Below, one piece after another: positions 20,012-30,685 of a stretch of DNA of 64,000 bases. Both the position numbers and the translations under genes were made by a program. The DNA comes from Nemertoderma westbladi (taxonomy: Eukaryota > Xenacoelomorpha > Nemertodermatida > Nemertodermatidae), in the NCBI GenBank assembly GCA_032718475.1, contig JAUCBJ010003629.1, forward strand, positions 21,485-85,484, written 5' to 3'. The notes beneath the pieces are model-generated. The model searched no databases and was not told the DNA's origin. It saw only the letters and a list, made by a program, of their open reading frames with translations. Numbering within the stretch: position 1 is the first letter of the stretch; every line of letters starts with the position of its first letter.

Positions 20012-20496
20012 AATGTTAATTTCTTGATGTGGTCCCTTTCTGGCATCCATCTCAGGTATTTTTCGTGCTAAAATGTTCAAATGTTTTTATAATTCACTAA
20101 AATTAATTTTTTTGCGCTATATATAGCGGTTGTTTTGCACACTGATCACAAATATGACACTCAGAAATTTCGTATTATCCAACCAAATTCGCTTTTTGCA
20201 ATTTGAAATGTTTGCTACTTGTAATTTTCGTCCCACCAGACAAGCACCAAAATTGACAGTTGTGTTACCACGAATGATTTGTAACGTGTTGTATCGTGAT
20301 CAGCGACCTTGAAAAGAATCAGATCAGAATTACCAAACCAAAGACATAATTTGACAGTTTATAAGTTTGTGCTACTTGTAATTTTCGTTCTGAGGCTCTA
20401 GAATAGCACCAAAATTGGGTTTGCATTACCAGAAATATTTATAACTAGTTTCATCGTAATCAGCGACCTCGAAAGCACGTACGTTCAGAAGGTTAT
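20012..20496. repeat. Diverged tandem repeat resembling a MITE interior
   Basis: Two copies of a unit of about 180 bp (TGCTACTTGTAATTTTCGT, AGCACCAAAATTG, ATCAGCGACCT). A third fragment (CAGAATTATCAAACCAAA) lies at 22306-22325, beyond the inverted minisatellite. The style (ACTTGTA-TTTTCG, CACCAAAATT) is that of the satellite inside the piggyBac-like MITE at 53276-54650. Confidence 0.5.
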
Positions 20497-21607
20497 ATTG
20501 AAAAATATCGAGACATGAAAAATATCGAGAGTAAAAATAACGCGAGTAAAAACATCGAGTGTTGAAAAATAACGATAATATCGAGAGTTCAAAAAATATC
20601 GAGAGTAAAAATATCGAGGGTAAAAATATCGAGAGTAAAAATACCGAGTGTTGAAAAATATCGTGAGTAAAAATATCGAGTGTTGAAAAATATCGAGTGT
20701 TGAAAAATATCGAGTGTTGAAAAATATCGAGTGTTGAAAAATATAGAGAGTAAAAATAACGCGAGTAAAAACATCGAGTGTTGAAAAATAACGATAATAT
20801 CGAGAGTTCAAAAAATATCGAGAGTAAAAATATCGAGGGTAAAAATATCGAGAGTAAAAATACCGAGTGTTGAAAAATATCGAGAGTAAAAATATCGAGA
20901 GTAAAAATATCGAGTGTTGAAAAATATCGAGAGTAAAAATATCGAGTGTTGAAAAATATCGAGAGTAAAAATATAGAGTGTTGAAAAATATCGAGAGTAA
21001 AAATATCGAGTGTTGAAAAATATCGAGAGTAGAAATATCGAGTGTTGAAAAATATCGAGAGTAAAAATATCGAGTGTTGAAAAATATCGAGAGTAAAAAT
21101 ATAGAGTGTTGAAAAATATCGAGAGTAAAAATATCGAGTGTTGAAAAATATCGAGAGTAAAAATATCGAGAGTAAAAATATCGAGTGTTGAAAAATATCG
21201 AGAGTAAAAATATCGAGTGTTGAAAAATATCGAGAGTAAAAATATAGAGTGTTGAAAAATATCGAGAGTAAAAATATCGAGTGTTGAAAAATATCGAGAG
21301 TAAAAATATCGAGTGTTGAAAAATATCGAGAGTAAAAATATAGAGTGTTGAAAAATATCGAGAGTAAAAATATCGAGTGTTGAAAAATATCGAGAGTAGA
21401 AATATCGAGTGTTGAAAAATATCGAGAGTAAAAATATCGAGTGTTGAAAAATATCGAGAGTAAAAATATAGAGTGTTGAAAAATATCGAGTGTTGAAAAA
21501 TATCGAGTGTTGAAAAATATCGAGTGTTGAAAAATATCGAGTGTTGAAAAATATCGAGTGTTGAAAAATATCGAGTGTTGAAAAATATCGAGGGTAAAAA
21601 TATCGAT
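20497..21607. repeat. Two-unit minisatellite, left arm of a long inverted repeat
   Basis: Irregular mixture of two units: a 15-bp unit AGTAAAAATATCGAG and a 17-bp unit TGTTGAAAAATATCGAG. A block of about 75 bases around a GATAATATCGAGAGTTC variant is itself repeated (20570 and 20795). The minus strand contains no stop codon across most of the array, which yields a long but meaningless ORF of FNTRYFSTLDIF type. Confidence 0.95.
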
Positions 21608-21929
21608 AGTAACAATTTTTTTAAATAAGGGTTGTATGATAATTTTTTTACTAAAAATGTTCTAGAACAACAATATTTATCAACATTTGGTAGCTTATAA
21701 GGTACGTGTTCTAATATAATATTTAACAATATTTATAATATTTATCAAAATTTATAGCTAGCACTTCTTTTATAATATTTATTAAAAAAATAGCAAAAAC
21801 TAGCTAGTATAATAAATCTGGTAAATGGGTACACAAGGTGTATTACATAATGCCATTCACTTGCACTGTTGTAACCCATGCACTGCAATATTGTTCCATA
21901 ATTCTAAATAAAATGCTCAAGTAAAATGC

Positions 21930-22290
21930 AATATTTTTACTCTCGATATTTTTCAACACTCGATATTTTTCAACACTCGATATTTTTCAACACTCGATAT
22001 TTTTACTCTCGATATTTTTCAACACTCGATATTTTTACTCTCGATATTTTTCAACACTCGATATTTTTACTCTCGATATTTTTCAACACTCGATACTTTT
22101 ACTCTCGATATTTTTCAACACTCGATATTTTTCAACACTCTTTATTTTCGATATTTTTCATCAAGTGTTATTTTTACTCTCGATATTTTTTAATCACGTT
22201 AATTTTCAACACTCGTTATTTTTACTCTCGATATTTTTACTCTCGTTATTTTTACTCTCGATATAATTCAAGTCTCGATATTTTTCACCA
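21930..22290. repeat. Two-unit minisatellite, right (inverted) arm
   Basis: The same two units in reverse complement, for example CTCGATATTTTTCAACACTC. With 20497-21607 it makes an inverted repeat with a 322-bp spacer of AT-rich unique sequence. A transcript through both arms could pair over about 350 bp. BEL element 2 begins 78 bp further on. Confidence 0.95.
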
Positions 22291-22367
22291 TTACCGTTCA
22301 GAATTATCAAACCAAACACATTTTTTATAATTTTGACATTTTTTTTACTTGTACTTTTCATACTGGG

Positions 22368-24546
22368 TGATAAACAACCGCGACCTCTATACTAACAGCA
22401 GAACTGTTGAACAGACCAATACCCGTTAATATCCTTCTGCCAACCTAATAAGTTCTCGTCTAACCAATAAGACACAAAGACTGCTCTACTGTTAAGTAAA
22501 GGGGCTCAGGAGCGTGATATTACTAAATTGTAAGGGTTGCTAAATACAAACCGCTACTTACCGTTAGATGGCGCTAATCTGCCGTCCGCTAATATATTTT
22601 ACTAAATTTACACAACTCCTGCAAAATCGCTTGTTCCTTTCTCTACCGATTGCTCGATAGAGAGCTAACTGTTCGAATCTATGAGCCACGCAGGAATAAC
22701 CAAAACAATAAACCCGAGTCGGCTCCCTAAGCTTACTTAAGACGAGTGCGAGAGGCCTTGCACTCAGAGTATTCTTACGCCTAATTCTATCACTATTAAA
22801 GCACGCTATTACCTACGTCTTTCTAATCGCGAATACTGGAGGTTCCCTAACGTAATGTGTGAATGCGAGAATATTTAAAATATCAAAATGGTACAGTATC
22901 TGTTTCTACGTGGATAATACCACTCCGAGTCTAAAACTGCCCGCGACTGGCTTTAGGCCAGCAAAATTACTAGCGTATCGTGCGTACCGAATAGTGCGTT
23001 CTAGCTGATTGCCCGCTAATGCAAATAACCGCTCAGCGTGAATAGTTTACAGTACACTAATTATTACCTTAGCTACTCTCCGCTATGCTGCGTACTAATT
23101 CTTAATTTTTTACTAATTAATTACAGTCACAAATATTTAACAGCGTACTAATTACTAAGAGTTCCAGAATACGTAATTCTAATTTATCACGCAACAGGTT
23201 TCGCTAGTAATAGCCTAAATTGCCGTATTACTTTGACCTAATCAATAACTAATTATTGTAACTAAGAAATAGAAATCAATCAAAGGAAAAAGAGCGCCTA
23301 TCTAAGCATTCGTAATCTTAGGCACACTTCAATAACACACCAATCAGCGTTAGAAATCACAGTTTACAATTGTGCAATTCACTACTCGTACTCCACACTC
23401 AACGTTGCAACACGCGCAGGCCTCTCCCGGGTACATCTAGGATTCCTAACTAACCCAATTCCTGCCCCCCTAATACTAAATAGAGACAAAACCTGGATCA
23501 TCAGCCCCCTAGATACTGTACCGGCGATCGGTCTGCGTGCCGCAGTGTAAGATACCCGCCCGCAACGGTGACCCTGGCCAGCGTTGCCCGCTTTGAATCC
23601 TCCGCTCTCTCCTAGTCGCTCAACCCCCCGATGCGCCCACCGCCCACTGGCACCTTAGCCCTCCATGATGCTAATAGCTACCGTAGCGGCGCATGCAAAT
23701 CACAAAGTCTGACAGTCTCAGGAATCCCTTGGGATTATTGCGCAGAAAAGAATCACATAGAACCATCAATCAAAGGTAGAAATCATAGTTCGATTGTAAT
23801 TTGCAGTAATCGAAGGAATTATTGAGAAACACAAGCAAAGTAATCGTACTAGCAAATCATTCCAAGAAATTAATCAAAATTAGCAAATTGCAGAAAATAC
23901 GATATCCTAATACAAAATTAGAGACAGCTCAGCAAGTAAATTGTAACAGGGGTGTGTCATGTGATAAGGCATGAACATATGAACAACAAAAGGCCCTACC
24001 GGCACACCGCCAATTTATAGATGATCCCGATGGGGTGATGCAATAAGGTGACTCAATCGCTCTCCCATTGGCTCTCCAGTCCATGCTAGCATTAAACCAA
24101 CCTGGAAGCAGTTAATCCAATAAGGAGACCGGATTGTAGCCCTATGCCCTCAAATTATTACCATATATGGTAATGGATCACGTCTCTGGCTGCTGAATGG
24201 CCAGGACAGCGTCCCTATATGCTAGCCCTATCAAACTAATATCAGCAAGCACAAAATCCAGGGTCCGAGTAAACTCGCTACCCTGGAACTATCTACATAT
24301 ATCCTAATACAAAATTACGTAGGTAGGGCTACATACTATACAAAATGAATGGATGCAAAATATATGGGCGTTTTAACTTCCTTACCTAAATGTCACCACA
24401 CTGCGCCTTATCTAAATAATTATACTGCACAACGGACTAATATTACGTACAGTATAACGGACTAATACTGCATACTGCATAATGGACTAATACTGCATAC
24501 TGCATAATGGACTAATACTGTGGATACAGCGCCATATACCGTAACA
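22368..24546 (-). repeat. 3' LTR of element 2 (downstream in element direction)
   Basis: Direct repeat of 38664-40842. A near-tandem TGCATAATGGACTAATAC sequence lies close to its start at 24466-24520. The short ORFs inside are not convincing. Confidence 0.95.
24157..24174. promoter_or_regulatory. Perfect 18-bp palindrome in the LTR of element 2
   Basis: ATTACCATATATGGTAAT is perfectly self-complementary and kept in both LTRs (also 40453-40470). The centre is TATA-like. It could be a binding site near the LTR promoter, which is inference. Confidence 0.55.
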
Positions 24547-26220
24547 CCGCTCCAAGGGAAATCATATAATGTTTCCCTCCAATTGTAGAAGAGTATAAGG
24601 TGATGTATACAAAACAAAATAAATTTCTTCCAACCAATCTAAATAACATAATAATTCTACTATTTACAAATATTGCCATAGATATTGCATAATGAATTAC
24701 ATACAAATTAAATTTACAAAATATTATCTCTCTCACTGTTTAACGATTATTACATACAAATTAAATTTACAAAATATTGTTTCTCGTTCATTCTTACTAC
24801 ATAATGATTACTACATACAAAATCAAATATAAAAATTTTGCTAGGGCAAGTGAAAGGAGTAAGCCAAACCCGCAGGTTTGTCTCCCCAATCACTTCCTTC
24901 GCCTCTTTCATAATATAAATTCAAATAACTCAACTAGTGTATCGCTTACGTCCTTCTGGGCTCCTCCCCGAGGCGCACCCACGAGGCGGACGTGTTTCCA
25001 CCACCCCTGGGGCCAGTCTGACTGATGTTATTATCAGACCGGGCCGGGGGATGGCCCGATGCTTCCCGGGTTCAATTTTCAATTCCCCGATCACACCGGC
25101 ACAGCTCGTCGAACGTGTAGCCAGATGGGCGGCTACTGTCAACTTACTGTGGCCTGACTGTACATTGAGCCAACTCAAAGTATAACAAAGAGTCAACCGG
25201 CAGGTGGACCAGTCGATAGCGATCAAGCACCAAGGTCACCCCTGGGCCTAACCGACGGTCTTGTCCCAAGTGGGCTTGCGCTACCCAACATTGGAATTTT
25301 GACACGTTTTCACCTGCCTCGCCGGCAGTATTGAGGGGACACCGTTCCTCAACAATACTGACTAGCTCGAAAGCTAGGAACAAGTAACCACTTACCCGTC
25401 CTGTACACGTGTACTCAACAGATGTTCACGAAATCAAGTACACTACGGTAAACACAAAATCTGACACATACCATGCACACACAGAGACAAAATCGGGTAA
25501 GACAAAATCGGGGTCAAATCAGAGGGGACAAAATTGTATCGACTCATAAGAGCCGAGAGTACCTTATTTTGCCGTCAGGGCAAAATAACTTTGTGTGCAC
25601 AAAGTATGCAAGGGCGCAGTAAAATATGGTCCTACTAATACCAGTGGCGACTGAGCCAACTGGCAAGGTTTCCCACACTCACTCGCAGTGGCCATACACA
25701 CAATCACGTGTACTCACGTACCCACAGCAACAGAAAACTCAAAGGCCCAAACAAATCCCAAAAACCAATCAGCTGAACATGGAGACAATAACATATAGTA
25801 TCAAAAAAACGGAACAGCTGATGGCCAAAGGAACCCATCCGAGCCCCAAGCAAACTGCCACTGATCGCCCACATACAAAACCACAGTTCACACCACATGA
25901 CACCACAAATCACACCATGCCACCACCCCTACTGTGTACAGGACTGGCAGTACGGCAACATGCCGACTAGACGGAACCACGGCACCATGGCAATTCATGG
26001 TTCGCTAGACACGAGGGCCATCAGTATCTCCCTTGCACTTAGACTAGTGTTTAACGTGCCCCCAGACCCTCACGAGTCCGCCGCCGCCTGTTACTCGCAC
26101 CCCTATAGAGACCTCACCTCTTTAGGTACGAGTCTAGTCGAAAATTTTCAAATGCTACAATATACATCAGAGCGACGATGATGTATATATCTAGAGTCTG
26201 TCGCCCTGTGCCATAATGTA
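24547..26220 (-). other. 3' untranslated tail of element 2
   Basis: No convincing ORF. It starts (plus-strand side) with CCGCTCCAA, which on the element strand is TTGGAGCGG directly before the LTR, the candidate polypurine tract. It holds one copy of the dispersed palindrome (24864-24881) and two adjacent perfect hairpins: TTATTTTGCC/GGCAAAATAA at 25564-25588 and ACTTTGTG/CACAAAGT at 25589-25606. Confidence 0.7.
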
Positions 26221-29200
26221 TTATCGACCCGCTCCTGGGTTCTTTGGGCTCGCTCCTCTCTTTCGTCCCCTTCCCAGATACACTAATCTACCTCTAGTCG
26301 ACTCCGTTGACGGCGTCCGTGAGGCGTCACTCCCCGGAACCGACGACGACGTTCCCTGAGCCCCGACAGATTCTCGGCTCGAACTTCTCCCTCGGCCTCG
26401 TCCCAATTGTCGCGCTCCTGTGGTCGCTTCCGCCAACTCTTCCTTCTGCAGTTGCACACGCGCTTTCTCAGACGCCCCCTGCGCCTTGCGCTGCAACCGT
26501 TGAGCTTCTATAATGGAGTGGTAGTGGTCGTCCTTGACTTGACGCTTGTCTTGGACCCCTCCTCCTGGTTCCTTCCGCGAGCCTTGAGCTCCAGCGGTCG
26601 TCGCTGTGGTCGCTGCGATCCTTTGTTCCTGTATCCTCTCGGCGGTCAATGAACCCACTGGCACATGAGTCAACAAGAATTCGTTGCGGTATTGTATAGC
26701 CGCCATCCTCCAATCACCTCGCGCGCGTACCACTTTTCTAGTCTCCGTAAATACACCCTTCGTGATGCGATCGCAAATAGCAACGAAGTTCCATGTGTAC
26801 TTATTGTCCATGTTCAATTGTCTGAAGTATTCTCGGACTACGATAACTCCAGTGTTCTGTGGAAGGTCTTGAGCAGTTAGGATGAGCTCCTGATATTGTG
26901 GTAGCGATTGAAGATATGGCTCGTACGCAACATGCGATGGGTCTACCGCCCAAAACCCATATCCCGCTTTAAATGGTAACCAACGCATCTGCGCTTGAAT
27001 ATGGTAATCCGCCACACTCTCCCACTTATCTAACATCTCCCGAAGTAGGTTAGCGCTATGGTTTTGAAAGGAATCATCTCGCAGCTGACATCTCGCGCTA
27101 CGATGTCCTTTTACTCCACAATATCCACATTGAGAAATGAAGACGGTGCACGTGTGAAACGAATGGTCGGTCTCATTGCACCAACGACAGACCTTATGCG
27201 CCGCCTCTATTACCGCGTCGCACGACTTTAGATTGTGCCTTGTGCTGCCGCACAATTTGCACCTACGCGCTTGTGGAAACCAGGCCCTCTCGTATATGAG
27301 GTCTCCAATCGGTTTCGCACTTCCTTCCTTCCCAATGTCTAATACGATGTCGTCCTCTCCGGTCAACGGTTGTCGATCCGGAACAAAGTAAACATCCTCG
27401 CCCTTGTCCTCTATCTCCAATATTTCCTCCCGCGTTCGTTTCGGATATGTCTTCTCCACCGGAAGATCTACTCCGAACACCTCTACTAACGTTTCCGGCC
27501 AGCCCTCCTTAACAGGTCTATCAGCCTCCGAGTGGAAGGGAGTACCAAACCCGCGGGTTTGATTCCCGAACCACTTCTCCAAAGCTTCTGGCGTCGGATA
27601 TTCCATCGACGGTCGGTCTCCCAAATCTCCGATGTTCTGTCGATATACTCCTTCGAATATCGCTAATCCTCTCCTCACCATCGACGTATTCTCTAACGAT
27701 TGGTTGAAGAACTGGGTTAAGAAACGCTTCATCATGTCGGATTGGATTCCCCCTTTCGAGCGAACGTATTGATCTCCTCCGAATACCAATGGATGACGCT
27801 TCAAAACTCGCGCAACGATATCCGCTAATAAACAAGTCACCGTGTTCGACTCAAGCACCAAATAATATTGTAGCGACGCACGGGGTGGCGCGCAAATGTT
27901 CCAATACACTAACGCTTGCCGCTTGAAGTGGGATTTGAACTCCGCTCCCGGTGGCGTGTTGTATTCGCCATACGCCTCCTCATACTTCTTTTGCGTCTTT
28001 AACTTAAAGTCCCAATTATACAACAAGTGTGCTATAAAGCCCATACCAGTCTTGGCAGAGTTGGGATACTCCCTATAAATTCCAATATCCTGTGCCCATA
28101 GCAACAATAGCTTGGTGTCGACAAACGGTCTCGGCAATCTATCTTCCAGATCAGTCATGGCGTTGAAGTCGCTCTCCAAATCGCTCTGGACTCCCGATCC
28201 CACCTTGACGTAATCTTGGTTGAGAATAGCCTCTCTAACTTTCTTTGGTAACATCCTGGCGTCGATACGCTCCGCTCCGTGCATACCTCCTCGCCTGCAT
28301 ACCTCCAAAATCTGTTCCCTAGGATCCTTCCCCTTCCGATATTGTGTCGTTATGATGGGCTCCGGTCTCTCTCGATCCGCCCTCACACGCATAAACACAT
28401 GAGTCACACCATCGGCCGCACGAATTTGAATACACTTGCTGGTCAAACATTCCTGATGGGACCCTCCTTCATTGTCGTAGAACATCACTCTCCAATCTTG
28501 CAGTGATTCCTCCGTTTTCCTCCACTGACGCTGAATCTCATCTGATGGGGTCCACATGCGCTCGATCGCCTTGTGGTCATCATATCGGGTATAAGAACCC
28601 TTCCTCCTCAGCCACGTCTGGTCTACTTCCTCGTCATCTGGGAATGTAGCCACCGCGACCCATACCTTGATGTACTTATCCAACCATCCGAATAGTTTGC
28701 TCTCCTTCCCCGGAGCTCCAATCTTATCTAACGTGTCGTAATCTGTGATCTGCATTGGGACATCACGCAAGAACTTCGCGCATAAAACTTCCCGTAGACA
28801 GTCAACGTTCCAATGGTCCGCCATTCTTACCATCGGCAAGAATCGTATCGCTTCTCGCGACTCCGGATGATCTACTAATATCGCAGGTTCGGTGCCGTCG
28901 GAATAATACACCGGTCCGGGTTGAGATACGACCTGTGGAACAAATCCGGTCACTCTCCTCGTCTCCTCTTGATGTCTATCCGCGGTCTTATTATACTCCG
29001 CTATCCTGTTCTCAAATAACTCTTTCGCCTTCGCCGCTCGCTCCTCCTGCCGCAACGCGTCTATGTCGTCCTGATGCTCAGGCGTGAGGCTTCTCACTCG
29101 GTGAGGTGAAGTAAACGTAGTCCAGGGACTCGAGAGCTCCAAACCCGCGGGTTTGGTACCCGAGTCCCGCGCCGCTTCGCGCCGCGCCTCTAGATCCTTA

Positions 29201-29928
29201 TAGGCTCGGTACAGCGAAATGGCCGCTGCCGTCTCTATCAAACTGGGTGTCGAACAGGGTTTAATCTCCGTATACGGATCTAATGTCGTAACGGTCGGCG
29301 TAATGGGTCTCGGAGGTCGCTTTCCGCTGAAGTCGATACTGATCATCGGGTTGCTCATCGGGTAACCTCCCTCGTTGTATCTAAGGAATTGGTGAGCTGG
29401 ACATCGCGTTAATATCGGTTCCGGATGTTGCTCGTCTAATCGGTCGGGAATCGCCATGTCCTGTTTATTCATGCATTCACCACACTTGTAGAAGAGCTTG
29501 TATACGCTGAAGACTTTCGGCGTCTCCTGATCCTCGCCTCGAGTCCTCCGATACAGATGCATTCCGTCGAACTGGTCTCGGACTGCAGGTAGAGGCTCCT
29601 CGTGTCGTAAATACATATTCATATGGTATAGTCGTGCGATTTCCTCGTCCGGATCTGCGCTAATGTCACACACGTCCAAAGCGAAGTCGTAGGGATACCG
29701 CGTGCGATACTCTCTCCGCAAGACTTCCATCCGGTCCCCCAACGCTCTCATTCTTTCTCTCCGTAATTCTTTATCATAACTTGGTTTATACTTCCCGTTC
29801 AGCTCCATCACAGACCGCCCATGGTAGTAAACGTTAGAGTCTTTACATCCTGGTCGCGTGAATGGTAGCTCCGCCTCCTCTCTGGCAGTAAATCCTCTGC
29901 GCGGTTGCGCTCTAATATCCCTCTCCAT
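26221..29928 (-). CDS. Accessory ORF of element 2: 1235-residue zinc-knuckle protein
   Basis: Single uninterrupted frame from ATG (MERDIRAQPRRGFTAREEAE) to the stop at 26221. Near residue 148 is CGEC, followed about 25 residues later by CPAH, a possible zinc ribbon. The middle (about 300-830) is mixed charged sequence that I do not recognise. Three CCHC knuckles stand close together at about 889-946: CKLCGSTRHNLKSC, CRWCNETDHSFHTC and CGYCGVKGHRSARC. The region after them lines up with the element 1 accessory ORF. The C-terminus is rich in R, G and S (GRGRGRSSSRES), as in RNA-binding tails. No signal peptide or membrane segment is visible, so it is not an ordinary Env. It lies downstream of integrase. 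Role unknown; nucleic-acid binding is inferred. Two dispersed palindromes are embedded in it. Confidence 0.88.
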   Translation of the reverse strand: MERDIRAQPRRGFTAREEAELPFTRPGCKDSNVYYHGRSVMELNGKYKPSYDKELRRERMRALGDRMEVLRREYRTRYPYDFALDVCDISADPDEEIARLYHMNMYLRHEEPLPAVRDQFDGMHLYRRTRGEDQETPKVFSVYKLFYKCGECMNKQDMAIPDRLDEQHPEPILTRCPAHQFLRYNEGGYPMSNPMISIDFSGKRPPRPITPTVTTLDPYTEIKPCSTPSLIETAAAISLYRAYKDLEARREAARDSGTKPAGLELSSPWTTFTSPHRVRSLTPEHQDDIDALRQEERAAKAKELFENRIAEYNKTADRHQEETRRVTGFVPQVVSQPGPVYYSDGTEPAILVDHPESREAIRFLPMVRMADHWNVDCLREVLCAKFLRDVPMQITDYDTLDKIGAPGKESKLFGWLDKYIKVWVAVATFPDDEEVDQTWLRRKGSYTRYDDHKAIERMWTPSDEIQRQWRKTEESLQDWRVMFYDNEGGSHQECLTSKCIQIRAADGVTHVFMRVRADRERPEPIITTQYRKGKDPREQILEVCRRGGMHGAERIDARMLPKKVREAILNQDYVKVGSGVQSDLESDFNAMTDLEDRLPRPFVDTKLLLLWAQDIGIYREYPNSAKTGMGFIAHLLYNWDFKLKTQKKYEEAYGEYNTPPGAEFKSHFKRQALVYWNICAPPRASLQYYLVLESNTVTCLLADIVARVLKRHPLVFGGDQYVRSKGGIQSDMMKRFLTQFFNQSLENTSMVRRGLAIFEGVYRQNIGDLGDRPSMEYPTPEALEKWFGNQTRGFGTPFHSEADRPVKEGWPETLVEVFGVDLPVEKTYPKRTREEILEIEDKGEDVYFVPDRQPLTGEDDIVLDIGKEGSAKPIGDLIYERAWFPQARRCKLCGSTRHNLKSCDAVIEAAHKVCRWCNETDHSFHTCTVFISQCGYCGVKGHRSARCQLRDDSFQNHSANLLREMLDKWESVADYHIQAQMRWLPFKAGYGFWAVDPSHVAYEPYLQSLPQYQELILTAQDLPQNTGVIVVREYFRQLNMDNKYTWNFVAICDRITKGVFTETRKVVRARGDWRMAAIQYRNEFLLTHVPVGSLTAERIQEQRIAATTATTAGAQGSRKEPGGGVQDKRQVKDDHYHSIIEAQRLQRKAQGASEKARVQLQKEELAEATTGARQLGRGRGRSSSRESVGAQGTSSSVPGSDASRTPSTESTRGRLVYLGRGRKRGASPKNPGAGR

Positions 29929-30685
29929 TATGTTACGCGTATATACATATATATATATCCCAATAAGTGCCGTTACGTAACCAACTACACTGTGGGTAAA
30001 TCAGTTAGATGTCGCCGAAAGACAGACCTCCCGAACCCCCCCGCCTTCCAGCAGTTCAGGTTCGACTCTCTAGATCCCGTCTCTTCCTAACTAACTATCC
30101 TCTAACCTATTCCCATGCATAGCGCAAAAACTTTGGAGATAAACTGGCCGTGACCAACTCACTTTTTGATGCCCAAACTACTCCCATTACTCGTACTAAA
30201 CTACAGTAGTTAGAAAGGACCATAGCCACAATACTCGACTATACCAAACCCACAGGTTTGATAATCGAACATCACACATCCTGCAAACTACTGAGTGGGG
30301 TCCGTGCACGCCTCTGGTGCTACTAACCTTTAGCACCTTAGTTGCACTGTTGGCACCAATCTGTGGAAGTTGCTAAACTCAATTTACACTCCTACGTAAT
30401 ATAGCCGTCACCATGGTTTCTAAATGCTATTTTCCAGGCTTCACGACTTTTCAAATTACTGTTTATCTATAGACGAATTCAAAAACGCGTCTATACACAG
30501 CGTCTGGAATTGTCTTGGGTTCACTTCTAATTTTTAAAATTTTAAATTTTCCAAAATTTTTGAAAATAAAATTTTGTTTTGATACCCACCAGACAAAACT
30601 CAACGCAAATCACCACAACCCCGCTCCTATGCATTTCCTTGTATTTGCATACGAGGAATGCATACGAAGTGAGTTGCGTCCAACA
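29929..30685 (-). other. Non-coding gap between integrase and accessory ORF
   Basis: AT-rich, with a TTTTAAAATTTTAAATTTTCC stretch near 30534-30555 and one dispersed palindrome (30244). The accessory ORF must be reached by splicing, a second promoter or internal initiation. I could not choose between these. Confidence 0.6.

Noticed and set aside
20485-22330. 414- and 134-residue open frames of FNTRYFSTLDIF type
   Set aside because: They come from stop-poor minisatellite units in both arms of the inverted repeat. No start context or non-repeat domain.
26221-29928. Envelope glycoprotein
   Set aside because: The position fits, but there is no signal peptide, membrane segment or fusion-like region, and the CCHC knuckles point to nucleic-acid binding.
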